This document shows positions 40,289-49,291 of a DNA stretch of 64,000 nucleotides, piece by piece. Origin of the DNA: an uncultured Alphaproteobacteria bacterium. Lineage in GTDB: Bacteria > Pseudomonadota > Alphaproteobacteria > Thalassobaculales > Thalassobaculaceae. The position numbers and the translations under genes were made by a program. Position 1 is the stretch's first letter, and each line of letters starts with the position of its first letter. Under the pieces are notes generated by a model. That model was not told where the DNA came from and did not search any database. It was given only the letters and a program-made list of their open reading frames with translations. The stretch is from contig CACOPQ010000005.1 in NCBI GenBank assembly GCA_902629125.1, positions 1-64,000 of the forward strand, written 5' to 3'.

Positions 40289-40843
40289 TTAACCCGTCTT
40301 GCGTGGTATTGGGAGACCAACTTCTGTCGGATCAGGTAAAAGCTCTATTGATTTCTTCGTTATTTCAAAGCCGCAAGATGTGTAGAGGTCTATTGCTCTC
40401 GGATGATCTAGATCGCAGGTATTCACCGTTACCCTCTTTGTCGCGCCTGCCCACGCGAGATCAAGGATTTTCATAAGAAAATAACGCCCCAAACCTTTTC
40501 CAATAAAACTCGGCATTAATCCAAAGTATTTTATCTCTGCTTGATGCAGTTTCTTGGATCTTTTTATTTCACTGAAACCAGCTATTTCATTTCCGGAAGA
40601 GAGGGTATATATGTCGACGTTAGGATGTGTAATTGTCTTCAATAATTTTTGATCGGTTAATAACCGGCGTTCAATCCAAGTCCATGGACCACCAATGGTA
40701 TTATAGAGAAACCTGTAATCTTCAACCGTCGGTTGGGTTAATTTTGCAATTTTTGGCTCAAAACCGAGACCGAACGTTTTACGTTCTGTTTGTGGTGGTT
40801 TCGCCTTCATTTTAAGCCACGTCACTTGGGTCTTAATTGGCAT
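40289..40843 (-). CDS. GNAT-family N-acetyltransferase
   Basis: AEIKYFGLMPSFIGKGLGRYFLMKILDLAW, CDLDHPRAIDLYTSCGFE. Confidence 0.88.
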   Translation of the reverse strand: MPIKTQVTWLKMKAKPPQTERKTFGLGFEPKIAKLTQPTVEDYRFLYNTIGGPWTWIERRLLTDQKLLKTITHPNVDIYTLSSGNEIAGFSEIKRSKKLHQAEIKYFGLMPSFIGKGLGRYFLMKILDLAWAGATKRVTVNTCDLDHPRAIDLYTSCGFEITKKSIELLPDPTEVGLPIPRKTG

Positions 40844-40879
40844 ACTTGCAACTCTAAATTCTCTTAACTTTCTGTCTGT

Positions 40880-41734
40880 TTAATTATTCATTACAGGTGT
40901 TTCAGATAATGAACCCCATTCGCTCCAGGAGCCGTCATAGACGGCCACGTCTTCCTTACCAATCAAGAACAACGCTAGCGCCAGGATACACGCAGTAACG
41001 CCTGAACCACAGGTTGTGACTATTGGCTTATCAATATCTTCAATTACATCTAGAAACTGTTTTTCTATTTCTGAGGCAGAAAGGAACGTTTTATCTTCCA
41101 AGGATAACAATTGACCAAACGGTAGGTTTACTGAACCAGGTATGTGGCCAGAACGCATTCCCGGTCTTGGTTCTGGTTCCGTTCCAAAAAATCGACCCGA
41201 TGTTCTTGCGTCGATTATTTTTTCGTCATGTGTCTCTACAAGATCAAATATATCAGACAGATGCCTCACTAAGTCTTCGCGATAATTGACTTTGAATAGT
41301 TGAGGAGTAGGAACAATTATATCTGAGTTCAACGTGTTCCCATCTTTAAGCCATTTTGGTAGCCCGCCATTAAGTACTGAGACGTTTTCATGGCCAAAAA
41401 CGCGAAACATCCACCATGTTCGAGCGGCACTTTGCATACCATACACATCGTAAACGATAACGTGTTTTTCGTTAGATATCCCCAAAGAGCCGGCAGCTTC
41501 TGCAAATTGATCGGGGGAAGGCAGCATATGGGGTAGATCGCTATCCGGATCACAAACTTTGTCTATATCGAAGTATTTCGCGCCCTTTATATGTCCATTG
41601 TTGAATTCATCGCTGGCATCGCGGTCCACATTTGGTAAATGATAAGTGCTATCGAGTATCACAATATTTTGATCATCAATATTCTCTGACAATTTTTCTG
41701 TTGATATCAACGCATTTGGATTTTTATAGGTCAT
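40880..41734 (-). CDS. sseA: thiosulfate/3-mercaptopyruvate sulfurtransferase
   Basis: Two rhodanese domains; active loop TCGSGVTA; GHIKGAKYFDID. Confidence 0.93.
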   Translation of the reverse strand: MTYKNPNALISTEKLSENIDDQNIVILDSTYHLPNVDRDASDEFNNGHIKGAKYFDIDKVCDPDSDLPHMLPSPDQFAEAAGSLGISNEKHVIVYDVYGMQSAARTWWMFRVFGHENVSVLNGGLPKWLKDGNTLNSDIIVPTPQLFKVNYREDLVRHLSDIFDLVETHDEKIIDARTSGRFFGTEPEPRPGMRSGHIPGSVNLPFGQLLSLEDKTFLSASEIEKQFLDVIEDIDKPIVTTCGSGVTACILALALFLIGKEDVAVYDGSWSEWGSLSETPVMNN

Positions 41735-42278
41735 TTTCTTCCTTATTCCGCCTAGTGCTTTTGGGGCTTTTCAAAAAGGCTGACAGCTTATCTTTATTAA
41801 GTCGAAAGTAAATCTTATCACTTTTTTGTAGGGTAGTAATATTTTCATAAAAGTTTATTGCATTGCTATTCCATGTGTCGGCAGTCCAATCTATTTGGGT
41901 AACTTCATTATCTAATCCATACTTAATGAGCGCTTCCATTAGTGCGTAACCAATACCTTTGTTGCGTATTTTTCGCTCTACATACAAGTCTTGGATAAAT
42001 ATACTTGTTTGGCATGTAGCAAGTGCAAAAATTTTAGAAAATGCTAGAAAGGCGACGGGTTTTTTATTTTCCAATGCGATAAAGATTTTCAATCCGGAGC
42101 TTTCTTGGAAAACCTCATTTTCTATTACATGTGACATATACGATCTTTGATACTTGAGCGGCATACCATAGAAGGTCAATAACTCTTGTAAAAGGCGCGA
42201 TATGCCGTGTGCATCATCTTTATCAGCAAGACGAATTTCAAAGTCACCCGCTAAATCAGCACTTTTTCCTATTGTCAT
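41724..42278 (-). CDS. GNAT-family N-acetyltransferase
   Basis: IQDLYVERKIRNKGIGYALMEALIKYGLD; WNSNAINFYEN. Confidence 0.88.
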   Translation of the reverse strand: MTIGKSADLAGDFEIRLADKDDAHGISRLLQELLTFYGMPLKYQRSYMSHVIENEVFQESSGLKIFIALENKKPVAFLAFSKIFALATCQTSIFIQDLYVERKIRNKGIGYALMEALIKYGLDNEVTQIDWTADTWNSNAINFYENITTLQKSDKIYFRLNKDKLSAFLKSPKSTRRNKEENDL

Positions 42279-42420
42279 ATTGCTCCATGCTAACGAAAGG
42301 TGTGAAAATAAGGTTTGAAGCCCTTGGATTTGTGTTTTTGAAAAAAAGATGCAAGAAAAATAACATTTTACGACAGTGTAGGTTTAAAACTTTTGAGCGC
42401 AAGAACAAAGAAAATAGGTA

Positions 42421-43590
42421 ATGAATAAAAAACCGCTAGATGGGATTAAGGTTCTCGATTTAGGTCAGGGCGTAGCTGCCCCTTATTGTGGCCTTTTATT
42501 AGCACAATATGGAGCCGAAGTTATTAAGGTTGAGCCAATAAATGGTGATTGGGCAAGGGGCTTAGGGGCCCCGAAGGAAGGTCAAACAGCCTATTCCATT
42601 TATTATAATCTTGGAAAGAAAGGCATAGCTATTGATTTGAAGACCGAAGAAGGTCTGGATGTCATTCTTAAATTGGCGTCCAATAGTGATGTTGTTTTAG
42701 AAAACTTCCGACCAGGAGTTGTGGACCGGCTAGGGATTGGTTTTGAGGATGTGAGAGCACTCAATTCTAGAGTGCTATATGCATCCGTTAGTGGCTTCGG
42801 CCAAACGGGGCCTTACGCTGATCGGCCAGGTTCAGACACGGTTCTGCAAGCGTTTTCCGGACTTATATCCCTCAATCGCGATAAAGATGATATACCACAA
42901 AAAGTTGGGACTATCGTCGTCGATGTCATCACAGGTCTCTGTGCCTTCCAAGCTGTTTCCATGGAACTCTTCGGAGGGGTAAGTGAGGCAAAACTTTTAG
43001 ACCTCAGTTTGTTGCAGTCGGCAGCTAATCTTCTGGCTCCTAATATAGCTGATTTTTTTATTAGTGGTGGTCCCCCTGTCTTATTGAATGTGCCTGCAGG
43101 AACATATCAAACCAGTGATGGTTGGATTGCAGTTACCCTCGTAAAAGAGGAGCAGTTCGGGAACTTATGCAAAATTATTAAAGCGTCCAATTTGGCCAGC
43201 GATCGAAGGTTTAGCAGTTTCAAAACTCGGGCAAACAATAAGCACATTCTAATGGAAATAATCCAATCCAAAATAAAATTGAAAACGAGCAAAGAGTGGT
43301 TAAAGCTTTTTACAGAAGAAGGTATATTAACAAGTCCGGTAAACAGCCTAGGCGATTGGTTAAGTGACCCGCACGTAAACACGATAAGTGCATATTCGGA
43401 AGTTAATCAGCCGCATCTTGGAAATATACCCATAGCCTCTTTGCCAGGAGGCATTCCTTTGAAAGGAATTGCCCCGGGTATAGGTTCAAATACAGAAGAG
43501 ATCTTAAGCTCAAATGGCTTTTCACAAAAAGAAATTAACGACTTAATTTCTAAAAAAATTATCGTAGGTTCGGAGGCTGAAGATGAATAG
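42421..43590 (+). CDS. CaiB/BaiF-type (class III) CoA-transferase
   Basis: GIKVLDLGQGVAAPYCGLLLAQYGAEVIKVEP, VVLENFRPGVVDRLGIG, SGFGQTGPYADRPGSDTVLQAFSG. Confidence 0.95.
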   Translation: MNKKPLDGIKVLDLGQGVAAPYCGLLLAQYGAEVIKVEPINGDWARGLGAPKEGQTAYSIYYNLGKKGIAIDLKTEEGLDVILKLASNSDVVLENFRPGVVDRLGIGFEDVRALNSRVLYASVSGFGQTGPYADRPGSDTVLQAFSGLISLNRDKDDIPQKVGTIVVDVITGLCAFQAVSMELFGGVSEAKLLDLSLLQSAANLLAPNIADFFISGGPPVLLNVPAGTYQTSDGWIAVTLVKEEQFGNLCKIIKASNLASDRRFSSFKTRANNKHILMEIIQSKIKLKTSKEWLKLFTEEGILTSPVNSLGDWLSDPHVNTISAYSEVNQPHLGNIPIASLPGGIPLKGIAPGIGSNTEEILSSNGFSQKEINDLISKKIIVGSEAEDE

Positions 43591-44071
43591 TACATTTGAA
43601 CCCAAAAATCATAAGTTTTCAGCATCATTGTTCTTTGAAGATTTAAGGGTTGGGGAGACATATTATATACCGTCTAGAACCCTATCAGATGCAAATTTCG
43701 CAGCTTTTCAATTGGCGTCCGCAGACAATCATCCTATTCACTACGATATAGAATATTGCAAAAATAGAGGCTATCCAAATCTTTTAGCCCATGGCTTTCA
43801 GGTGCTTATACAGACTGCAGCGGGAGCAGGTAATTTTGCTCATCTCATAGGTGATTCGCTTGTCGCGTTTGTCGAACAATCTAGTAAGTTTATGGCACCC
43901 GTATTTTCAGGAGATACAGTTTATCCAGAACTAGAAATTTCAGAATTAATCTCTCAAAACACAACCGGGTTAGTGACCGTTCGCTCGAGAGTGCATAATC
44001 AAAGAAAAGAGCTGGTTCTAGAGGGAATTCAAAAATATGTCGTTCGAAAAAGGTCTAGTCTTGGTAAGTAA
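43583..44071 (+). CDS. MaoC-like hot-dog dehydratase
   Basis: FEDLRVGETYYIPSRT, ASADNHPIHYDIEYCKNRGYPNLLAHGFQVLI. Confidence 0.92.
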   Translation: MNSTFEPKNHKFSASLFFEDLRVGETYYIPSRTLSDANFAAFQLASADNHPIHYDIEYCKNRGYPNLLAHGFQVLIQTAAGAGNFAHLIGDSLVAFVEQSSKFMAPVFSGDTVYPELEISELISQNTTGLVTVRSRVHNQRKELVLEGIQKYVVRKRSSLGK

Positions 44072-44117
44072 ATGCGCAAAACTTTTTTTATAATTTTCTA
44101 CATTTAAAAAAATAGAA

Positions 44118-45065
44118 GTGGGTCTCGTTATGAACGTGGGTTTTATAGGACTTGGAACAATGGGAGCGGGAATGGCTTCAAATCTTGCGAAAGGTGGATA
44201 TACGTTAATTGTTCATGACACCCTGAAAGAGGCGGCGGCACCATTTTTGTTAAATGATGCTTATTGGGCCGACACACCTAGAGAAGTAGCGGAAAAATGT
44301 GAAGTTATTTGTCTGTCTTTACCCGGGCCCACCGAAGTTAGCAGTGTAGCATATGGCGTAAATAGTTTGCTTGATGGAATTCAAACCGGTGGAGCTGTTT
44401 TTGATCTTTCAACAAATTCGCCAACAGTTATTCGAGAAATTGGGGATAAATTTGAAGCTATGGGGGCCCATTTTCTAGACGCTCCTGTGAGTGGTGGGCC
44501 AGCTGGCGCTCTGTCGGGGAAACTTGCGCTTTGGGTTGGTGGTAATCAGCAGATATTCGAGAAATACAAGTCCATTTTGCAAACAATGGGGGATCAAGTT
44601 GCATACATTGGGCCGATCGGAGCAGGTTCGGTGGCAAAACTTGTTCATAATTGTGCGGGTTACACAATACAGACGGCGATAGGAGAAGTTTTCACCATGG
44701 GCGTTAAGGCAGGAGTTGAGCCGCTGGCGCTTTGGGACGCAATTAGGCAAGGCGCTCTAGGACGTCGCCGAACATTCGACGGTTTATCTCAACAGTTTTT
44801 GCCGGATAGCTATGACCCACCTGCCTTTGCACTTAAGTTAGCTCACAAAGATGTTTCTCTTGCGACACGACTAGCGAAAGAGGTTGGAGTTCCAATGAGG
44901 TTATCAAATATGGCGTTGGAGGAAATGACAGAAGCATTAAATAGAGGATGGGGTCATTTGGATTCCAGAAGTCCTCTTAAACTGCAGCAGGAAAGAGCTG
45001 GGGTCGAGATAAAAGTGGACACACAAAAGTTAAAAGAGGTTTTGAAGCGCGACCCAGCAATATAG
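44118..45065 (+). CDS. 3-hydroxyisobutyrate dehydrogenase-like NAD(P)-binding protein
   Basis: VGFIGLGTMGAGMASNLAKGGY, FLDAPVSGGPAGALSGKLALWVGG, GSVAKLVHNCAGY. Confidence 0.93.
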   Translation: MGLVMNVGFIGLGTMGAGMASNLAKGGYTLIVHDTLKEAAAPFLLNDAYWADTPREVAEKCEVICLSLPGPTEVSSVAYGVNSLLDGIQTGGAVFDLSTNSPTVIREIGDKFEAMGAHFLDAPVSGGPAGALSGKLALWVGGNQQIFEKYKSILQTMGDQVAYIGPIGAGSVAKLVHNCAGYTIQTAIGEVFTMGVKAGVEPLALWDAIRQGALGRRRTFDGLSQQFLPDSYDPPAFALKLAHKDVSLATRLAKEVGVPMRLSNMALEEMTEALNRGWGHLDSRSPLKLQQERAGVEIKVDTQKLKEVLKRDPAI

Positions 45066-45072
45066 TAGATTC

Positions 45073-45681
45073 CTATTTAGTTGCCCACGCTTTCTTTAAA
45101 GCGGGCCTCTTTTCAAGCCTATCGATGTAAGCTTTTACATTATTTTTGTCGCTAATGTCTGCCCCTAGTCTACGTGATACAATACAAGCATGGCCAGTCA
45201 TGATGTCAGCGCCAGAAAATTCACCGGCCAAAAACTCTCTGTTTTCCATATGGAGATCGATAGCAGTCAACATCCGACTTAATAATTTTGTAGCTCTATC
45301 AACATTGGTTTGGTTTCTACGTTCTTCGGGTAAGAATATTGTCTCTACGACAATTATATTAACTTGCGGCATTATCATACCTTCAGCATAGTGCAGCCAT
45401 TGGAGGTACGCTGGATATTCGGAAGATTCAGCAGGGGGTACGAGTTTACCGTTTCCATATTTTGAGAGAACATATTGAGTTATTGCGCCTGATTCAAAAA
45501 TTGTGACTCCGTTGTCTTCCAAAGCAGGCACACGGCCTAGAGGATGAATTTTTAGGTATTCAGGCGTCCTCATACTTTTGTCTCCAAGAGGATAGACCTC
45601 CACGTCGTAGGGTAGTTCAAGTTCGTTTAGTAACCATAAAGCTCTAACCGACCTACTATTGGGAGCGTGGTGAACTTTCAT
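45073..45681 (-). CDS. glutathione S-transferase family protein
   Basis: SRSVRALWLLNELELPYDVEVYPL, LGRVPALEDNGVTIFESGAITQYVLSKYG. Confidence 0.93.
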   Translation of the reverse strand: MKVHHAPNSRSVRALWLLNELELPYDVEVYPLGDKSMRTPEYLKIHPLGRVPALEDNGVTIFESGAITQYVLSKYGNGKLVPPAESSEYPAYLQWLHYAEGMIMPQVNIIVVETIFLPEERRNQTNVDRATKLLSRMLTAIDLHMENREFLAGEFSGADIMTGHACIVSRRLGADISDKNNVKAYIDRLEKRPALKKAWATK

Positions 45682-45718
45682 GAGACTTCCTTCTCTTAAA
45701 TACTGTTATTTTAATGAC

Positions 45719-46891
45719 TTAAATACTTAAATCTAAAAGGTTATAATCGTGTAAACTTTTTCTCGCTGCCGCGTTCCAGGTGAAGTCTTCCTTGGAAGCA
45801 CTGAGTGGTTTGTACTCAAATGCTTGCTCGTCGGGAAACCGTTGCTTACGCGCTTCAATTGCTAACTTGATAATCTTTGATCGTTCGATTATGCGTTCTG
45901 CATCATAAACGGCCGGCTTTCCATGGAGCCCACCACCTTTAACACCTAATACCGACTTGCGCCGGTGAAAGCCTTGATTGATCGTTATTCTCCAGTCACT
46001 GCTTGTATTAGCAAAGGAACCATGGACGGCTTGCCTATTACTAATAACAACATCACCAGGATTGCAAATCATTGGAATTGCTTCTTCTATTCTTTCGCTG
46101 CCAGCTCTAGTAACCATGTCTGCAATATCAACATATCGCTCCTTGTGACTGCCTGGCACCACCCAAACACCATTTGCAGCAGTGCATCCGTAAAGTTGAG
46201 CCATGAAATTAAATCCATGAGTTCCTTCATCAAAGTCTGGGCTGTCCCAATGTGTAGTACCATCGCGATGCCAAGCCACTGATGCCCCAATACCTGGTTC
46301 TTTGATAAAAAGAGCTTCAGTAAATGGAACAAAATCTTCGCCGTTTATTGCTTCCGCTACCTTTAATAGTTTTGGGTGAGCATAAGTTCGGAGTAATTCC
46401 TCAGAAAATTGGAGAGTTCCAAGGATTAGATAAACAACTTCATCTGGCACATTCCCTTCCGGAAGAGGTTCATTCATTTTAACGGGATGTCGGCCATTCG
46501 CTAGATTTGTACCACCAAACGGATCTGCAAGTGGTTTTGACCAAAATAGTGTAGGGGCTTTACAATTCAAACCAATAGCAGGTTCTCCCAACTTATTTAG
46601 ATCTGCATTTCTACTTGTTGGGAGACGATCTAAAATTGAAGAAACGCCAGTTTCCAAATCTTTAAGTTCTTCGTGTGAAAGGACGTTTTCAAAGACATAG
46701 AAGCCCATCTCAGAATAAATCTCTAAAATATCTTTTGATAAACTACCATCGGATTCAAACTTAATAGTTCCTCGGTTGCCTAAATTCCTTGCTTTTGCTT
46801 CGCCTTGTTCAAAATACTCTCGCATAACTGGATCATTGGCACCGTAATCGCTTGAAGATTCAGCTGTAGCTCGCATGCTTGTATCCTCCAA
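45719..46891 (-). CDS. phytanoyl-CoA dioxygenase (PhyH) family protein
   Basis: GFYVFENVLSHEEL; VAWHRDGTTHW (HxD motif); WVVPGSHKERY; AVHGSFANTSSDWRITINQGFHRR. The start may be the ATG at 46876. Confidence 0.88.
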   Translation of the reverse strand: MEDTSMRATAESSSDYGANDPVMREYFEQGEAKARNLGNRGTIKFESDGSLSKDILEIYSEMGFYVFENVLSHEELKDLETGVSSILDRLPTSRNADLNKLGEPAIGLNCKAPTLFWSKPLADPFGGTNLANGRHPVKMNEPLPEGNVPDEVVYLILGTLQFSEELLRTYAHPKLLKVAEAINGEDFVPFTEALFIKEPGIGASVAWHRDGTTHWDSPDFDEGTHGFNFMAQLYGCTAANGVWVVPGSHKERYVDIADMVTRAGSERIEEAIPMICNPGDVVISNRQAVHGSFANTSSDWRITINQGFHRRKSVLGVKGGGLHGKPAVYDAERIIERSKIIKLAIEARKQRFPDEQAFEYKPLSASKEDFTWNAAARKSLHDYNLLDLSI

Positions 46892-46913
46892 ATCTTTTTT
46901 TATTTGATGTTAG

Positions 46914-46953
46914 TCAAAAACGCTATTTTGAACAATCAGCTATGCGTTTTTGA
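46914..46953. promoter_or_regulatory. 10-bp inverted repeat upstream of the PhyH gene
   Basis: TCAAAAACGC - 20 nt - GCGTTTTTGA. Confidence 0.4.
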
Positions 46954-46962
46954 ATATTTTGA

Positions 46963-47142
46963 TTTATTGAATGGTGGCTTGTCTCTTCGGGGCTTTTGTA
47001 TAGGAACAGTCTAATCGCCCGGCTCAGAAGTGGAGCAATAGTAGAAGAAGGGGGTTTGAATCCGGCGAGTGATCTTTTGATTGGTGAACAATTGGTGAAC
47101 CGTGTTCGTAGCCCAGAGGTCCATATTGATATTGACGTTTAA
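46963..47142 (+). pseudogene. C-terminal coding relic ...LIARLRSGAIVEEGGLNPASDLLIGEQLVNRVRSPEVHIDIDV*
   Basis: Open 59-aa frame with no ATG; its last 28 residues align without gaps to the 21700-21786 relic. Confidence 0.6.
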
Positions 47143-47176
47143 AAACAATGATTTAGCTGGAAATGAAAACGCGGTT

Positions 47177-47251
47177 TGGCTCCCCGGGACGGATTCGAAC
47201 CGCCGGCCAAGCGGTTAACAGCCGCTTGCTCTACCGCTGAGCTACCGGGGA
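47177..47251 (-). tRNA. tRNA-Asn (anticodon GTT)
   Basis: Reverse complement TCCCCGGTAGCTCAGCGGTAGAGCAAGCGGCTGTTAACCGCTTGGCCGGCGGTTCGAATCCGTCCCGGGGAGCCA. Confidence 0.96.
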
Positions 47252-47330
47252 CCATAAAAAAATAATACCAGGGTATATAGCAATGCTACTCTGGAGACAC
47301 AAATCTTTTTTAAAAATTAATTCCCTTATT

Positions 47331-47404
47331 TGGAGGCCCGGGCCGGAATCGAACCGACGTAAAAGGATTTGCAGTCCTCTGCATAACCACTCTGCTACCG
47401 GGCC
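47331..47404 (-). tRNA. tRNA-Cys (anticodon GCA)
   Basis: Reverse complement GGCCCGGTAGCAGAGTGGTTATGCAGAGGACTGCAAATCCTTTTACGTCGGTTCGATTCCGGCCCGGGCCTCCA. Confidence 0.95.
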
Positions 47405-47668
47405 ATATCTTTAACAGATAGAAGTTTTGATCCTTATCCCTATCTAAGGTAGGACGTTCATGCAAGAGCAAATCTAATTTTTTGTTTTATTAGCAGCTAT
47501 ATTGATTTTATCATTCAAAGATAGATATATTTGTGGGTATATTTCGAAATTTTTATCAAATTAGAGAAATTTAATTTTATCCAGAAAACAATACATTTCG
47601 GTCCATTGAGTTACCTTAGAGATCGTCGTATAATAGTGAAGTCGTGGTTAGCTAAGGTTCCGATATAA

Positions 47669-47770
47669 ATGAATAATTTCGCGGTAGCGCGCCAAAATAT
47701 GGTTGATAATCAAATTCGACCGAATAAGGTCACCGATCCAGCGGTAGTAGAAGCGTTCTTGAGTATTCCA
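47669..47770 (+). pseudogene. N-terminal remnant of protein-L-isoaspartate O-methyltransferase (pcm)
   Basis: MNNFAVARQNMVDNQIRPNKVTDPAVVEAFLSIP matches the alphaproteobacterial PIMT N-terminus; the catalytic domain is absent before tolC. Confidence 0.7.
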
Positions 47771-47820
47771 TTTTTGTTGATTTTACTTAAAGTAGTTAGA
47801 ACTTATAGGATTGTAATTAG

Positions 47821-49203
47821 ATGCATAAAATTTTTAGTCCTTCGAGAAAAAATATTTTTAAGGCGACTGTCTTTGGATTATCTCTGACTTTTTGCAACGT
47901 TAGTGCAACAGCAGTGTTGTCAGAGGAACTTAAGGAAGCTTTAGCTTTTGCCTATGAGAACAATCCTGATTTGCTAGCTGCAAGAGCAAATCTTCGGAAG
48001 GTTGATGAGGGAGTGCCCGCGGCGAAAGCTGGTTGGAGACCAACAGTCACTTCAAACTTAAGTGTTGGTGCCTCACAAACAAACAGCGATTCAAATGGTA
48101 TCTCTTCTGATACTAGCAGTGTGCCGAGTAGTTTGAGCTTATCGATAAACCAGTCGCTCTATGACGGTGGAAGAACAAACATATCTGTGCGCCAGGCTGA
48201 GACTAACGTGCAAGCTGAGCGCTCCAGGCTTTTCACAACTGAGCAAAGCGTTTTGCTTTCAGGTGCGACCGCTTTTGCAGATGTAATTAGTGCTAGGTCT
48301 GTTGTTGAGTTGCAAACGAATAACCTCGAGAGATTAGAGAAACAGTTAGAAGCGACCAAAGAGCGGTTTAAAGTGGGAGAAGTCACGCGCACCGATGTTG
48401 CGCAAGCCGAGGCTAGAGTTGATAGAGCGAAAGCAGATAAGATTAAAGCATCGGGCGACTTAATCTCTTCAAATTCAACCTATAAGAGGGTGTTTGGTAG
48501 GGTGGCTAGCCAACTAGAGGCTTTGGAAGACGTAAAAGATTTGCCGAATAGTATTACCGAAGCAGTGAACCTAGCTTTGGAAAATAACTTTTCGTTGATT
48601 GCCGCAAAATTTGAAGAGCTGTCGGCTTTAGACGGTGTGTCATTATCGCGTTCTAGTTTGAAGCCTTCCGTGACGCTCAGTGGAAGTGCAAGTCATTCGG
48701 AGACATCGGGTGACAGCGATAGTTCAAGCACCAGTGCCAGTGTAACCGCAAATCTAAATATTCCTTTGTATCAAGCAGGAGCTGTTTACTCGGGAATAAG
48801 GTCGGCGAAGGAAGAGGCTAATAGGCGTCGTATACTTGTTGAATCAACAAGGAGAAATGTTATAGAAACATCGTCGAAAGCATTCACTGCATGGAGGACA
48901 GCTAAAGCGCAGGCTGAAGCTTTAGCTGCTGAAGTGGAGTCGGCCGAAATAGCGTTGGAGGGAGTTGAACAGGAAGCTCTAGTTGGCGCTCGCACGGTTC
49001 TTGATGTTCTAGATGCAGAACAAGAGCGCTTAAGTGCGCAGGTACGTTTAGTTAGAGCTAACCGCGATACCTTTGTAGCAGCTTATTCTCTACTATCTGC
49101 CCTAGGAAAGTTAACAGCAAAAGGTCTTGAATTACCTGTTGAGACTTACGACTACGATAAAAATTTTGTGAGAGTGCGTAATTTATATTATGGGGAAAGA
49201 TAG
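47821..49203 (+). CDS. TolC-family outer membrane efflux protein
   Basis: Signal-like N-terminus; LKEALAFAYENNPDLLAARANLRKVDEGVPAAKAGWRPTV; LSLSINQSLYDGGRT; ARTVLDVLDAEQERLSAQVRLVRANRD. Confidence 0.94.
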   Translation: MHKIFSPSRKNIFKATVFGLSLTFCNVSATAVLSEELKEALAFAYENNPDLLAARANLRKVDEGVPAAKAGWRPTVTSNLSVGASQTNSDSNGISSDTSSVPSSLSLSINQSLYDGGRTNISVRQAETNVQAERSRLFTTEQSVLLSGATAFADVISARSVVELQTNNLERLEKQLEATKERFKVGEVTRTDVAQAEARVDRAKADKIKASGDLISSNSTYKRVFGRVASQLEALEDVKDLPNSITEAVNLALENNFSLIAAKFEELSALDGVSLSRSSLKPSVTLSGSASHSETSGDSDSSSTSASVTANLNIPLYQAGAVYSGIRSAKEEANRRRILVESTRRNVIETSSKAFTAWRTAKAQAEALAAEVESAEIALEGVEQEALVGARTVLDVLDAEQERLSAQVRLVRANRDTFVAAYSLLSALGKLTAKGLELPVETYDYDKNFVRVRNLYYGER

Positions 49204-49291
49204 TTATAAAATTATCAACATAGCATTCAATCTGGTGCTTTTTTAAGTTGTGAGTTAGAATTTCGTTATTGATCTCTTTAAGGCCATAAAT

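Noticed and set aside
47669-47887. 72-aa ORF as a functional gene
   Set aside because: Only the first ~34 residues match PIMT; the remainder overlaps the TolC start in another frame, so I call it a remnant.
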